Source: Molossus alvarezi (taxonomy: Eukaryota > Chordata > Mammalia > Chiroptera > Molossidae). From it: DNA of 64,000 nt. Each line of letters begins with the position of its first letter. Position 1 is the stretch's first letter. The stretch spans positions 59,481,001 to 59,545,000 of the forward strand of contig CM073887.1 in the NCBI GenBank assembly GCA_037176705.1, given 5' to 3'. The notes beneath the pieces are model-generated. The model worked only from the letters and a program-made list of their open reading frames with translations, ran no database searches and had not been told where the DNA came from. Shown here one piece after another: positions 26,101 through 37,794 of the stretch. The position numbers and the translations under genes were made by a program.

Positions 26101-26790
26101 ACACATGAGGCAAGAGAAACAAAGGAGAAAATGAATACATGGGACTACATCAAACTAAAAAGCTTCTGCACAGCAAAGAAACAACCATCAAATTGGAAAA
26201 GCAACCCTCTATATGGGAGACCATAATCGCCAATGATGCATCAGATAAGGGATTAATTTCCAAAATATATAGAGTACTCATACAATTCAACAAAAGGAAG
26301 ACAAAGAACCCACTTAAAAAATGGGCAGACATCAACAAATTATCAAACAAGTGTTGGCGAGAGTGTAGAGAAAAGAGGACTCTAGTACACTGCTGGTGGG
26401 AATGCAGACTGGTGCAGCCACTATGGAAACAATATGGTGTTACCTCAAAAAAATTAAAAATTCAACTGCCATTTGACCCAGTGATCCCACTTCGAGGAAT
26501 ATACCCTAAGAAGCCTGAAACACCAATCAGAAAGAATATATATACCCCCATGTTCGTAGCAGCACTATTTACAATAGCTAAGATCTGGAAACAGCACAAA
26601 TGTCCATCAGTGGATGAATGGATAAAAATGCTGTGGTACATATACACAATGGAGTACTTACTATGCAGCTGTAAGAAAGATCTCTTATCCTTTGAGACAA
26701 CATGGAGGGACCTGGAAAGTATTATCCTAAGCGAAACAAGCCAAGCAGAGAAAAACAAATATCACATGATCTCACTTATCTATAGAACAT
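23108..26790 (+). pseudogene. L1 ORF2 remnant (endonuclease and reverse transcriptase)
   Basis: Open pieces in order: endonuclease (23273-23491, INIYAPN-like LLNIYAPNTG; 23646-23831, FSKIDHLIGHK), the linker with NKSPGPDGFTGEFY (24383-24622), RT with the FADDM motif near 25208, and the C-terminus (25553-26792, including [12 protein letters not shown]). Stops and frameshifts break the frame many times, so it is not functional. Confidence 0.85.
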
Positions 26791-27104
26791 AATGAATATA
26801 ACAGTATGAGGAACAGGGTAGTCCCAGAAACGTGGAAGTGTGCTACAGACTGACAATCCCCTAAAGAGGGGGTTGGGGGAGATAAACCACAGAACTTATA
26901 TGCATGTATGTGTGAACAATGGAAATAGACAACAAAGGTGGGGACAGGGTGGGGGGGGGAGGGAGAATCAGTGGGGGGAAAAGGAGAAACATCTGTAACA
27001 AAAATAAATTAATTAATTAAAAGAAAAAGAAAAACCATGAAGAAGGGAAAATAAAAAAAAGATTTTTTTAAATAAAAATAAGAAAACATTCTCTCACTTT
27101 CAAA

Positions 27105-27962
27105 AAAATAAATGGGCAGAGAAGCTAAATAAACACCTCTCCAAACAGGACATACAAATGGCCAAGAGGCATATAAAGAAATACTCAACATCACTAATCA
27201 TCAGAGATGCAAATTAAAATAACAATGAGGTATCACTTCATACCTGTCAGAATGGCCGCCATCAACAAAGCATCAAACAACAAGTGTTGGTGAGAGTGTG
27301 GAGAAAAGGGGACTCTAGTACACTGCTGGTGGGAATGCAGACTGGTGCAGCCACTATGGAAAACACTATGGTGTTACCTCAAAAAATTAAAAATTGAACT
27401 GCCATTTGACCCAATGATCCCACTTCTACGAATATACCCTAAAAAACCTGAAACACCTATCAGAAAGAATATATGTACCCCCATGTTCATACCAGCACTA
27501 TTTACAATAGCTAAGATCTGGAAACAGCCCAAGTGTCCATCAGTAGATGAATGTATAAAAAAGCTGTGGTACATGTACACAATGGAATGCTATGCAGCTC
27601 TAAGAAAGAAAGATTTCTTATCATTTGAGATGACATGAAGGGACCTGGAGAGTATTATGCTAAGTGAAACAAGCCAAGCAGAGAAAGACAAATATCACAT
27701 GATCTCACTTATTTGTGGAATATAATGAACTAAACAAATCGATAAACCAAATTGACCCAGAGACATAGAGGTAGGGTACAGACTGATGAACTTCAGAAGA
27801 GGGGGTATTGGGGGAGAAGAGATAAACTGTGGAACTTACATGCATGTATGCATAACCAATGGACATAGACAACAAAGCTGGGGAAGGAGTCATGGGATGG
27901 GGTGGAGGGTGTCAATGGCAGAAAAAGGAGAAACATCTGTAACAAAAACAAAGTAATAAAAA
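27105..27962 (+). mobile_element. 5'-truncated L1
   Basis: Holds the ORF2 C-terminus (27345-27638: [20 protein letters not shown]), 3' UTR and tail, followed by an (AAT)n run at about 27994-28013. It lies tail to head after the full-length L1. Confidence 0.8.
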
Positions 27963-28019
27963 TAATTTTAAAAATAAATAAAACAGTAAAAAATAATAAT
28001 AATAATAATAATAAAGTGT

Positions 28020-28370
28020 GCCACCAATATCAGTATCCACCTGGCATCATATAAAGATATTTTGACCATATTCCCTATGCTATACTTTACATCCCTGTGA
28101 CTGTTTTGTAACTATTAATTGGTACTTCTTAATCCTTTCATCTTTTTCCTCCAGTCTCCTAACCTTCTCCCCTCTGGCAACTATTATTCTGTTCTCTGTA
28201 CCTATGAGTCTGTTTTTCTTTTGTTTATTTGTATATTTTGTTCTTTGAATTTCACATATAAGTGAAATCTTATGGTATTTGTTTTTCTATGACTGACTTG
28301 TTTCACTTAGCATAATACCATACATACTGTCACAAATGGTAAGATTTCATTCTTTTATTGTTGTTGTTGT
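28020..28370 (-). mobile_element. Old L1 3' fragment
   Basis: The minus-strand L1 pattern is visible forward as 'tcacatataagtgaaatcttatggtatttgtttttctatgac'. Confidence 0.55.
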
Positions 28371-28372
28371 TA

Positions 28373-28492
28373 ATCCTCACTGTTTTTTCCATTGATATTT
28401 AGAGAGAGTGAATGGGAGGCAGAGAGAGGGAGAAACATCAATGTGAGAGAGACACATTGATCGGTTGCCTCCCACACATGCCCTGGCTGTTC
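28373..28492 (-). mobile_element. VES SINE 3' fragment
   Basis: Only the 3' half is present: forward 'taatcctcactg', a GA-rich tract, then 'acacattgatcggttgcctccca'. The tRNA head is missing. Confidence 0.6.
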
Positions 28493-29025
28493 GTGGTTAG
28501 AAAGAATTATCATCATTAAAATGCTCTTACTATCCAAAGCAATCTATAGGTTGAACACAATTCCCATCAAGATACCAATTGCATATTTCACAGAACTAGA
28601 ACAAATATTCCAAAAATTTATATGGAACCACAAAGAGCCACAGCAATACAGTTATTAAGAAGGAAGAACAAAGTTGGAAGAATTACACTACCTGATATCA
28701 AACTATACTACAAGGCCATAGTAATAAAAACAGCATGGTACTGGCATAAAAATAGATATATAGATCAATGGAACAAAATGGAGAGTCCAGAAATAAATCC
28801 ACGTTTTTATGGTCAATTAATATTTAACAAAGGAAGCAAGAACAAACAATGGGGTAAAGACAGTCTATTCAATAAAAGGTGTTGGGAGAATTGAACAGAT
28901 GCATGCAAAAAACCTTAAGCTAGACCACCTTCTTACACCATACACAAGAATTAACTCAAAATGGATTAAAGACTTAAATGTAAGACTCAAAAGCATAAAA
29001 ATTCTAGAAGAAAATATAGGCAGTA

Positions 29026-29248
29026 GCCCTGGCCGGTTTGGCTCAGCGCTTAGAGTCGGCCTGCGGTCCAGAGAGACCCGGGTTCGGTTCCCACTAAGGG
29101 CACGTACTTCGGTTGCAGTTTGTCCCTGGCCCTGGTTGGTCGTGCGGGTGGCAGCCACTCGATGTGTCCCTTCACGTCGATGTTTCTCTCTCTCTCTCCC
29201 TCCCACTCTATCTGTACAAAAAATGGAAAAATATCCTCGGGTGAGGAG

Positions 29249-29297
<49 letters not shown>
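29026..29297 (+). mobile_element. VES SINE with (TA)n tail
   Basis: The TSD ATATAGGCAGTA is at 29014-29025 and 29298-29309. The tail after GGTGAGGA has become (TA)n of about 50 bp (29249-29302). Confidence 0.9.
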
Positions 29298-29304
<7 letters not shown>

Positions 29305-30161
29305 CAGTAAAATCTTGAACATTTCTTGTATCAAAATTTTTTTCTGTTAAATCTTCTCAGGCAAGGGAAACAAAAGGAAAAATAAACAAATGGGACTACA
29401 TCAAATTATAAAGGTTTCACACAGCGAAGAAAAGCATAAACAAAATGAAAAGACAATCCACTGAATGAGAGAACATATTCATCAATGATAAATTTGAAAA
29501 GGGGTTAATGTCCCATATTTATATTTTTTAAAACTCAACACCAAGAACACACACAACCCAATGTTTAAAATGGGCAAAGGACCTGTCTAGACATTTCTCC
29601 AAAGAAGACATACAGATGGCAAACAGACATCCAAAAAGATGCTCAGTATCACTAATCGTTAGAGAAATGCAAATTAAAACCACAATGAGTTATCACATCA
29701 CACCTGTCAGAATGGCTATCATAAAAAAAAATCAACAAACAAGTGTTTACAAGGATGTAGAAGAAAAGGAACCCTCATGCACTGTTGTTGGGAATGCAAA
29801 TTGGTACAGCCACTGTGGAAAACAGTATAGAGGGTCCTCAAAAAATTAAAACTGGAACTGCTGTCTGACCCAGTGATTTCACTGGGAATATACCTGAAGA
29901 AACCTGAAACACTCATTTGAAAGAATATATGCACCTCTATGTCTATTGCAGCATTATTTATAATAGCCAAGATTTGGAAGAAGCCCAAGTGTCTATTAGT
30001 AGATGAGTAGATAAAAAAAAAAAAAAAAAAAAAAAAAAGCTGTGGTACATATATAAAATGGAATATTATTTGGCTCAGAAAGAAAAAAAAAGGAAATCTT
30101 ACATTTTGTGACAGCATGAATGGATCTAGAGAGTATTATGCTAAGTGAAATAAACCAGTCA

Positions 30162-30320
30162 CGCCCTGGCCAGTTTGGCTCAGTGGTTAGAGCGTTGGCC
30201 TGTGGTCCAGAGAGACCTGGGTTCAGTTCCCGCTAAGGGCATGTACCTTGGTTGCAGTTTGTCCCTGGCCCTGGTTGGGTTGTGTGGATGTCAGCCACTC
30301 GATGTGTCCCTTTCATGTCG

Positions 30321-30371
<51 letters not shown>

Positions 30372-30461
30372 CCCCCCCTCTCTCCCTCCCTCCCTCCCTC
30401 CCACTCTATCTGAACAAAAAATGGAAAATGTCCTCGGGTGAGGATAAAAAATAATAATAAT
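30162..30461 (+). mobile_element. VES SINE with CT expansion
   Basis: The 14-bp TSD AAATAAACCAGTCA is perfect at 30148-30161 and 30462-30475. The pyrimidine tract has grown to a (CT)n run near 30325-30370, making the copy about 300 bp long. Confidence 0.93.
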
Positions 30462-30906
30462 AAATAAACCAGTCAGAGAAAGAGAAATACCATCTGATTT
30501 CACTTATATGTGGAATCTAATGAACAAAATAGAAACAGACTCAAAGATACAAAGAATAGACTGATAGCTGTCAGCAGGAAGGAGGTGAAAAAAAAAAGCA
30601 CTCATAGACACAGACAACAATATGTGATTACCAAAGAAAAATTGGTTTGGGGAGGTAAAAGAGGGTAAAGGGATGATGACAAAAGGAGACTTAACTTTGG
30701 GTGGTGAACACACAATACAATATACAGATAATGTATTATAGAATCATACACTTGAAACCTATATAATTTTATTAACCAATTATATGCCTCAGTAAATTCA
30801 GTAAAAATGTAAAAAAATAAATAAGATGAGGTATTCCTATACCCCTTAAATTCACACAATGTTATACAGTAGTTGTATCTCAATATTTTTTAAATGGTTT
30901 TTAAAA

Positions 30907-31130
30907 GCCCGGTCAGTGTGGCTCAATGGACTGAACATCATCCTATGCACCAAGAGGTCACTGGTTTGATTCCCCTTCAGGACACATGCCCAGGTTGTGG
31001 GCTTGACACCCAGTAAGGACTGTGTAGCTAATCAATGTTTCTCTCTCATCAATGTTTCTCTCTCTCTCTCCTCCCCCTTCCTGTCTCTCTAAAATCAATA
31101 CAAATATTTTAAGAAACAAAAATAAATGAT
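30907..31130 (+). mobile_element. VES-related SINE, second subfamily
   Basis: Head GCCCGGTCAGTGTGGCTCAA, then 'caccaagaggtcactggtttgatt', CT tract and 'aaaatcaata' end. The TSD TTTTTAAAA is at 30898-30906 and 31131-31139. Confidence 0.85.
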
Positions 31131-31823
31131 TTTTTAAAACTTAGGAGTAAATTTGAAAGCTTAAAACGTATTTTGTTTTGTTAACTTGCAAAGGAGTCTC
31201 ACCTTCAGAGAACTGGCTCTCAGAATTAAGATTTGACATATATTTAAAAGCTAAACCCATAGAAGTGTGATTATTACATTCAGCATTCTAACTGGTGGGG
31301 GGGAATAGTAGTTCCTCACTGTGGTTTAGTGTAGGTGTGGTTCTGTGTTTTGCAAAATATTAGTGATACAGCTACATTGTTTTGTTTTGCTTTTGTAAGG
31401 AGTCAGCAACATATGGGCCTGTATTCATTATCTATTGTTATGTAACAAATTATCCAAAAAGTCAGTGGCTTGAAACAACATTTATTATCTCTCAGTCTTC
31501 TGTCTCCAGGTCTCTTACAAAGCTGAAGTCAAGATGGTGGCTGGGGCTGTGGTCTCACTGGAAAGCTTGATTGGGGAGGCTGCTCTTCTAGGCTCACTCA
31601 CAAGATTCAATTCCTCACAGTCTGTTGGCCAGAGACCACCCTCCATTTCCCCCCACACAGGCCTCTCCAACATGGCAGCTCATGTCCTCAATGTGTGAAA
31701 ATCAAGACAAACAAGACAAGCCAGAGAGAGAACACAGAAGAAGTTGCAGGCTTTTTGTAATGTAATCTCAGAAGTGATATCCTACCACTGTTGTCATATT
31801 CTATTCATTAGAAGTGAGTCACT

Positions 31824-32624
31824 TTATTCACCAGATAGCTAGAAGGGACACTTCTATTGAAAAACTCAGGCCCAGCCAGTGTGGTTCAGTGGTTGAGCGT
31901 TGACCCAGGCACCAAGAGGTCACTGGTTTGATTCCCGGTCAGGGCACATGCCCAGGTTGTGAGCCAGATCCTCAGTGTAGGGCATGCAGGCAGCCGATCA
32001 ATGTTCTCTCTCATCAATGTTTCTCTCTCTCTCTCTCAAATCAGTAAAGAAAAAAGAAAAGAAAAACTCAGTAAAATATAACCTGAAACAACAAAACAGA
32101 CATCAATACATCAGTGGAGTGGGGTGGGGTGGGGCATTAACAGAATACTTAATAAGGAGAAATACAAGATGGAGAGGCTCAGCTTGAACAAAGGAGTCAC
32201 AGTGATTGAAATAGTGCTCCTTATGTAGTAAGAGCCAGATTCTGCATGGAGCAGTTGCTCTCAGAATGAAAGATCAATGAATTCTTGTCCATTTATTGGT
32301 CTCTCAGCCTCAAAGAACTTACTTAGCCAGCAGTTCTATTTTCAAAAGCAGAGGATAAATATGTGCTCTAATCTCACCATTTAAAATCTAATAAGTGGAT
32401 GAAAGAAGGTGAAAGGATTAGCCAAATAACATATATGCATAACCCATAGACAGACAACAGTGTGGTGATGACCAGAAGGAAGGGGATGAGGGTAGAAGCT
32501 GGATGGAGGTGGGTAAAGTGTGTGTGTGTGTGGTGGGGGGGGACAATTGCAATAGTGTCAACAATAAAAATAAAGTTAAAAAATAGAATTTAGTAAATAT
32601 TTTTATCAAAGAAAAAAAATAAAT
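31824..32624 (+). mobile_element. 801-bp composite insertion with TSD
   Basis: Flanked by the perfect 12-bp TSD AAGTGAGTCACT (31812-31823 and 32625-32636). The last 230 bp are L1-like 3' UTR with an A-rich tail. The first part (31824-31869 and 32061-32390) is not recognizable as L1. A SINE lies inside. Confidence 0.7.
31870..32060 (+). mobile_element. VES-related SINE, second subfamily
   Basis: Head GCCCAGCCAGTGTGGTTCAG. The TSD GAAAAACTCAG is perfect at 31859-31869 and 32061-32071. It is younger than the insertion that contains it. Confidence 0.9.
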
Positions 32625-32720
32625 AAGTGAGTCACTAGGTCCAGTCCACATTCAAGGAGAGCGGGTCACACAAGGGAGTGGATACCAGGAGATGGGACCA
32701 TTGAGAGCAATGTTAGAAGC

Positions 32721-34202
32721 TGCCTACCACAGGACCCAATATTTAATCTATATAGAGTTTAGTGCTAAGGAAAACTATTGAGCAGTTTAAGAAAAGACCA
32801 GGTGCATTTTGTGTGTGTGTGGTTTTCTCAGGATGCAAGGGATTTTTCTAAGTGTCATGTGTGATGTACATGTTTAGCAATGATGGAAATTTGGATACAC
32901 TAAGGGTGAATTAAAAGTTTTACTTTCCTACTTTATTCTTCTCTTTTAGAGAAATTTTCTTGTCCATTGTCCTCCGTGACATCTGGTTTTGCCTCTGAGG
33001 GTCTTCCTTGTCCATCTCTATTCAAAAACTACATCTTAAGTGGGCATATGAGATGAAACCTTGGGGACAGAGGGCGGGGAGTTCAAAGTTTACCTCCTGC
33101 TGGGATAGATTTAGAGCCAGAGATGTTTCAGGGTTTTAACAATCATAGGCCTTTTACACAGTAGCAATTTTCCACCCAGGCCTCTTTTCGCACACTGGCT
33201 GGAGTTCTATTTCACTCATTCGTTCCCATCTCTTTCCTCACCCATTTCTGAACATAAAGACATATTTGAGAGTAACCACAATTGCCATTTCTGCTAGTTT
33301 GTGTCACTAATACATGATAATTATTCTTTTATCTTTATCTCTGCCTCATTAAAACACAATAGCCATCATTAATTGCTATTAAATCACAGCATCCAGCAGC
33401 GTTGTGAACCAGATCCCTCCCCAAGAGACTTGACTCAGCCCATTGATAACATCAGTTCACAGCCACCTCCATCCTCTCCTTCACCCTCATCATGAAAAAG
33501 ACATGCGGTACACTCACCATGCAGCTTCCAAAACACCAGCCAGCTGACCACAGCTAATCTTCCTGTAGAGTGAACAGGCGGGTGTCCTGGGTGTGGCAGG
33601 GCCTAGTCTAGGTCACCAGCCAGCTCATGAAGATTAATTAGGAGTCTGCAGCTGCTGTCCAGGCCGTGGATGTTGACCATCTCGACTAGGAAGTGATGTT
33701 GGCAAGAAAAGAATGAATCCAAGAGGTATTTAGGAAGTAGAGTACTTTCTAAATAGCAGACACTTTTCTAAGTACTTTGAATATATTAACTCCTGACAAC
33801 ACTCAAGTAAGGTGGGAATTGCAATCTCTTCTTTACAGACAAGGACACTAAGTCACCAAGAGGTTTTATAATTCAAATCACTAAGTTAAGGCATTGAACC
33901 CAGACATTCTGATTCTGAAGCCCATGTCTTTGACCATAATGCTATCATGACTTCTACTCAATTATCTGCTTGCTATAAAGATTGCCCACTTGTTTACATC
34001 CCTTCCACCCTACCCCCTTGCACACATAAACACACACAGTCATATACAAATACACCCACAGCTACAGCAAATTGGTAAGTATGGGAGCAACTGAGATTTA
34101 TATGCCCAAGGGGTGGACCAGACCAGCAAATGCCACTGAGTACAGTGGGCCCAAATGGAAACCCCATACCCATTAAACAGTCCATTCTTTCCTACCAGCC
34201 CT
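32721..34202. other. Mostly unassigned intergenic DNA with a MIR
   Basis: About 33745-33955 is a MIR-like stretch ('taagtactttgaatatattaactcctgacaa', 'ttgaacccagacattctgattctgaagccc'). The rest shows no gene and no element I can name, making it one of the longer repeat-poor parts of the interval. Confidence 0.45.
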
Positions 34203-34527
34203 TACAACCATGTCTCTGGATTAGTTCCATCTCTATAGATTGGCCTGTTCTTATTCGCAATAACCAAAAGCTGGAAGCAACACAAATATCCATCAATGGA
34301 TGAGTGCATAAGCAAAACGTGGTCTATCCAGATAATGGGATATTATTCAAGACATAAAAAAGAATGAAACTCTGATATATACTATAATATGGATGGCCCT
34401 TGAAAGCATTACGCTCAGCTAAAGGAGCCAGACACAAAAGGCCACATAGTATATAGTGTCACAGGATTTTTTAAAGACTCTGATGACTGTGATGTCATCT
34501 GAGCAAAGCTTTTGAACCTCTGTCTTA
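34203..34527. repeat. Left arm of an inverted duplication (L1 scrap plus MER5A end)
   Basis: Runs from 'caaccatgtctctggattag' through L1 text ('ggaagcaacacaaatatccatcaatggatgagtgcataag') to a MER5A-like end ('cttttgaacctctgtc'). Its reverse complement matches 35614-35990, estimated by eye at about 85-90% identity. Confidence 0.8.
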
Positions 34528-35613
34528 CACACACAATAAAAGATGTATGCCTAGGCCCTGTAGAGAAGGTCAGAGAGAGAAATCTGGTTTCCAGACCGCT
34601 TCAGGCCACTCTGAAGCCAGCTAGGGCTGGCTCAGTTATTCTGCTAAACTCATGTGACCTTCTCAGGCTGGAGTTGAGAGAGTAGCTAAGCCCAATTTTT
34701 TTAAATTTCTTTTTCTTTCTTTTTGACCCTTGGACCATGAAAGAAAGAAAATAAGAGGACTCTGGAGTCTGAAGAGAGCTGCCCTCTGAGCTCAGCTGTG
34801 CCATTTTTGAGCCAACATACTTAAATTTTCTAAACCTGTTTTCTTTGTGCAATCTCACAGTCATCAGGACAAGAGTTCCCATCCTTCGAATGCTCAGAGT
34901 GGGTGCCTGAGAAATGAGAACTGCTTGTCTATGCTTTCCATTCTACTGCAAGCTCAGCGACTTGCAAAATTTTGATCTGTACCGAAAGGGAAGGAGCTCC
35001 TGGAACACATGGGTGTCTTCCCTGACTGTGGCCAACAAAATCCTGTCAGACAAGATACCAACTTGTCTTGTCTTGTCAGGCACCCATGGGTTGTTTACCC
35101 TCAAAGGGATCCTGGAATGACAAGAAGTTGCCAGTTCTTTGAGCAACTCCACCCGCTTTCATCACAATGATATCTCACTGCTGCAGTAATCAGAGGTCAG
35201 GACCTGAGGTTCAAATGCAACCATGGGCTGGTGACACAGAGGCTTTGAGCAAAGAAAAGGGTCTATTGCTGCAAAGATGAATTTGTGCATGTGTCCAGGG
35301 GATGGACATGGGCTCTTTGAGTACATGGCCATTCTCTCTCTGGCAGTGTGTGAAAGCAGGACATGCCAACTATGCCTGTAAACTCACGGAACAATGGTAC
35401 CCAGGAAGCATGTGCATGTTCAGTGAAGCATCTCCCCTCACTTTTCTGAAAAATAGTCAGACAGACTGAGCAGCTTGGGGACAGGACACCCTCACCCACA
35501 CCTGCCTGAGAAATAAGTTTGTTTAAGGTTTGGGATGTCATTGCTAACTGTAATAATGAACAGTGTCACCCATACCTGAGCATCAATATTTTGCTGACTG
35601 AAACCCAACATAG
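34528..35613. other. Spacer between inverted arms, unassigned
   Basis: No known element was recognized. Short open frames (for example 34914-35120) show no domain. A small TTGTC repeat lies at about 35060-35078. Confidence 0.4.
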
Positions 35614-35990
35614 TATAAGGCAGTGGTTTGAAAGCTGTGCTGCATATCACAGTCATCTGGGGCTTCTAAAAATCCTATGACATCACACATAATGTGGCCT
35701 TTTGTATCTGGCTCCTTTAGCTGAGCATAATACTTTGAAGATCCATCCATATTGTAACATATATCAGAGCTTCATTCTTTTTTATATCTTGAATAATATC
35801 CCATTAGATGGTGTATGGGTGGATGCTCAACCACTGAACCACACTGACCAGGCTATCCCATTACATGGATAGACCACGTTTTGCTTATGCACTCTTCCAT
35901 TGATGGACATTTGTGTTGCTTCCACCTTTTGGTCATTGTGAATAAGAATAGGCCAATCTATAGAGACAGAATGAATCCAGAGTAATGGTT
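35614..35990. repeat. Right arm of the inverted duplication
   Basis: Reverse complement of 34203-34527, with an extra 57 bp from the insertion at 35807-35863. The MER5A element continues beyond it to about 36124, so this arm is probably the original location. Confidence 0.8.
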
Positions 35991-36124
35991 GCAATGGTAA
36001 ATTTATTTTGTACATGGCCTGGGCCCCAACTAAATCAGGTTTCTGGTGATAGGAGCCAGGCATTAATATTTCTTAAAACTCCCTTGGTGATTCCAATGTG
36101 CAGCCCAGTTGAACAACCAGTGGT
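35618..36124 (+). mobile_element. MER5A-like hAT element, interrupted by L1 text
   Basis: Starts 'ggcagtggtttgaaagctgtgctgcatatcacagtcatctgggg' and, after about 300 bp of L1-derived sequence, ends 'gtgattccaatgtgcagcccagttgaacaaccagtgg'. These are the two ends of a MER5A-type element. Confidence 0.65.
35807..35853 (-). mobile_element. 47-bp tRNA-head-only insertion without tail
   Basis: The minus strand starts GCCTGGTCAGTGTGGTTCAG and ends at CACCATC, covering only the first half of the SINE head. The perfect 10-bp TSD TATCCCATTA flanks it (35797-35806 and 35854-35863). No A tail is present. Confidence 0.75.
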
Positions 36125-37420
36125 GTGAGGGAAAGAAGAAGAAGAAGCCCTGTGAATTAAGCACCTACACTTCCCAGGACTGTTTGAGTGCAATTTGCCC
36201 CAAGCCCACCCCAACCATCCTAATCATTCTCCATCACCTCATCTTGTCTATTTCCATTTTAAACATGTGTCACCATCTGAATTATCATAGTTAGTTAGTT
36301 AGTTAGTTAGTTAGTCTCTGTCCCTTCTCACAAAACCAATGCTATTCGACCTTGCAACAGATTCAATTCACCTGGGTCCCTTTTTTAAAAAATACCAATG
36401 TCAAGACTCCACCTTGATAACTTAAATCAGAATCTTCTGGAGGAGGACCCAGGCATCTGTTTTTTTAAGAGCTCCCCAAGTAACTGTATTGTGGAGCCAT
36501 GGAAGAGAAACACAGCCCTGATAAAGGGGCCCATGAAGACGATGTGTCCAAAGCTCAAAAAAACAGTGTCTCCTCCAGAGCATGTCCAATGGTCAGATGA
36601 TGCTAGGTCACTTTACAGTAATCATTTTGTTTTATCCTCAGAATAGTTCTCAAAATAGGCTTTAACAGGTGAGGCAATTTTGGCTCAGAACAATTAAGTG
36701 ATCACCCTGCAGCCAAGCCAGAATGGGAACATAGTCCAGGAACAGTCCAGCCTCCTCTCTGTGCTGGGCCAGGTCAGGGGTATCCTCTAGGCTCCAGAGG
36801 CCCCTGTACCCTTATATCAGCACTAGTCACCTTAACCTCTAAGGGTTGTCTGGATCCCCCATGAGAGCTCCATGAAAACAGTTCACTATTAAAAAATAAA
36901 ACAATAAAATTTCATCAAGTAGTAAAAGTAGGCAGCTATTAAATTAGTAATAATAAATATAATTTATCAATTTAATTATTTGATTAATTAATTAACAATT
37001 GTTCCAGTCCATGGTGAATCATTCTTTTCTCCTTACCATTCTGGTTCATATTCCACTAATATTTCTTGAGCACCTATTGCTGAGCTCCCCTCCCATACCC
37101 AAGTCTTGTGTTAGATGTTTCCATACTACAGTGTTGATGACAGAGGCAGTATTATTCTCACTTTATACCCATAGGGTTAGGGAACACAGTGTCAGTTCTG
37201 ATAACACCAGGCTTTTATTTCTGATTCAGACATTTATTGAATGTGTGGTTTATGCTCTCACCAGCCAGCTGTCCTTGGGAAAGGCAGATATTAAATCGGC
37301 ATTATACGAGAATGTGGCTGCCCAAGAGAAGTAAAGGGAGCCCTGGAGGTTGGGATCTGACCCGGTCCAGGGAGGGTTCAGAGACAGGTTCCTGCAAAAG
37401 CTTCATTTTACCTGAGATCC
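36125..37420. other. Intergenic DNA with old MIR/MER5A patches
   Basis: A (TTAG)n run lies at 36288-36315. About 36360-36500 resembles MER5A ('aaatcagaatcttctggaggaggacccaggcatctg') and 36605-36745 resembles a MIR. About 37040-37330 is MIR/L2-like. No gene. Confidence 0.45.
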
Positions 37421-37794
37421 AATTCATCTTTTATTTTTTAAATTTATCTTTATTGTTGAAAATATTACAGATGTCACCCCCTTTATCCTCCATTGAACCC
37501 CTGCTCCCTGCTCCCATCTGCCTCCTGCCTTCTCCATACTATTGTCCGTGTCCACTGGTTATGTATGTAAGTTCTTTGGTTTGTCTCTTCCTGCATCTCC
37601 CATAACCTTTGAGGTTCATCAGTCTAACAACCAATTTGTACTTTTTAATTCCTTCACCTTTTTCACCCATCTCCCCAACCCCTCTCCCATCTGGCAACCA
37701 TCAAAAAGTTCTCTGTATTTATGAGTCTGTTTCTGTTCTACTTGTTCATTTGGTTTCTAGATTCAATTGTTGATAGATATGTTTTATTGCCATT

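Larger units (their letters stand above)
20998..27020 (+). mobile_element. Full-length but decayed L1
   Basis: About 6.0 kb. The 5' end GACGGTGGCAGGCAGGACC is homologous to the end at 15775. 5' UTR to about 22140, ORF1 region 22144-23050, ORF2 region 23108-26790, then a G-rich 3' UTR and an AT-rich tail. Both ORFs carry frameshifts and stops. About 140 bp is missing near 26331 compared with the L1 at 51197-51337. Confidence 0.85.
28498..30830 (+). mobile_element. Old L1 ORF2 end and 3' UTR, split by two SINEs
   Basis: Reads continuously as L1 through 29025, 29310-30161 and 30476-30830 once the two SINEs are removed. Contains an uninterrupted A run near 30007-30038. Full of stops. Confidence 0.75.
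31410..32720 (+). mobile_element. Ancient retroelement fragment, split by the insertion at 31824-32624
   Basis: The left part ('attatctattgttatgtaacaaattatcc', 'gtcagtggcttgaaacaaca') and the right part ('aggtccagtccacattcaaggagag') read as one ancient mammalian element interrupted at AAGTGAGTCACT. Confidence 0.55.

Noticed and set aside
30291..30503. Minus-strand frames with long RERERE runs, also at 6075-6384, 49943-50197 and 55185-55559
   Set aside because: These are translations of the CT-rich tract of SINEs or a microsatellite, not proteins.
34528..35613. Possible endogenous retrovirus piece or unknown gene between the inverted arms
   Set aside because: No LTR pair, primer-binding site, polypurine tract or retroviral protein motif could be seen; left as unassigned.
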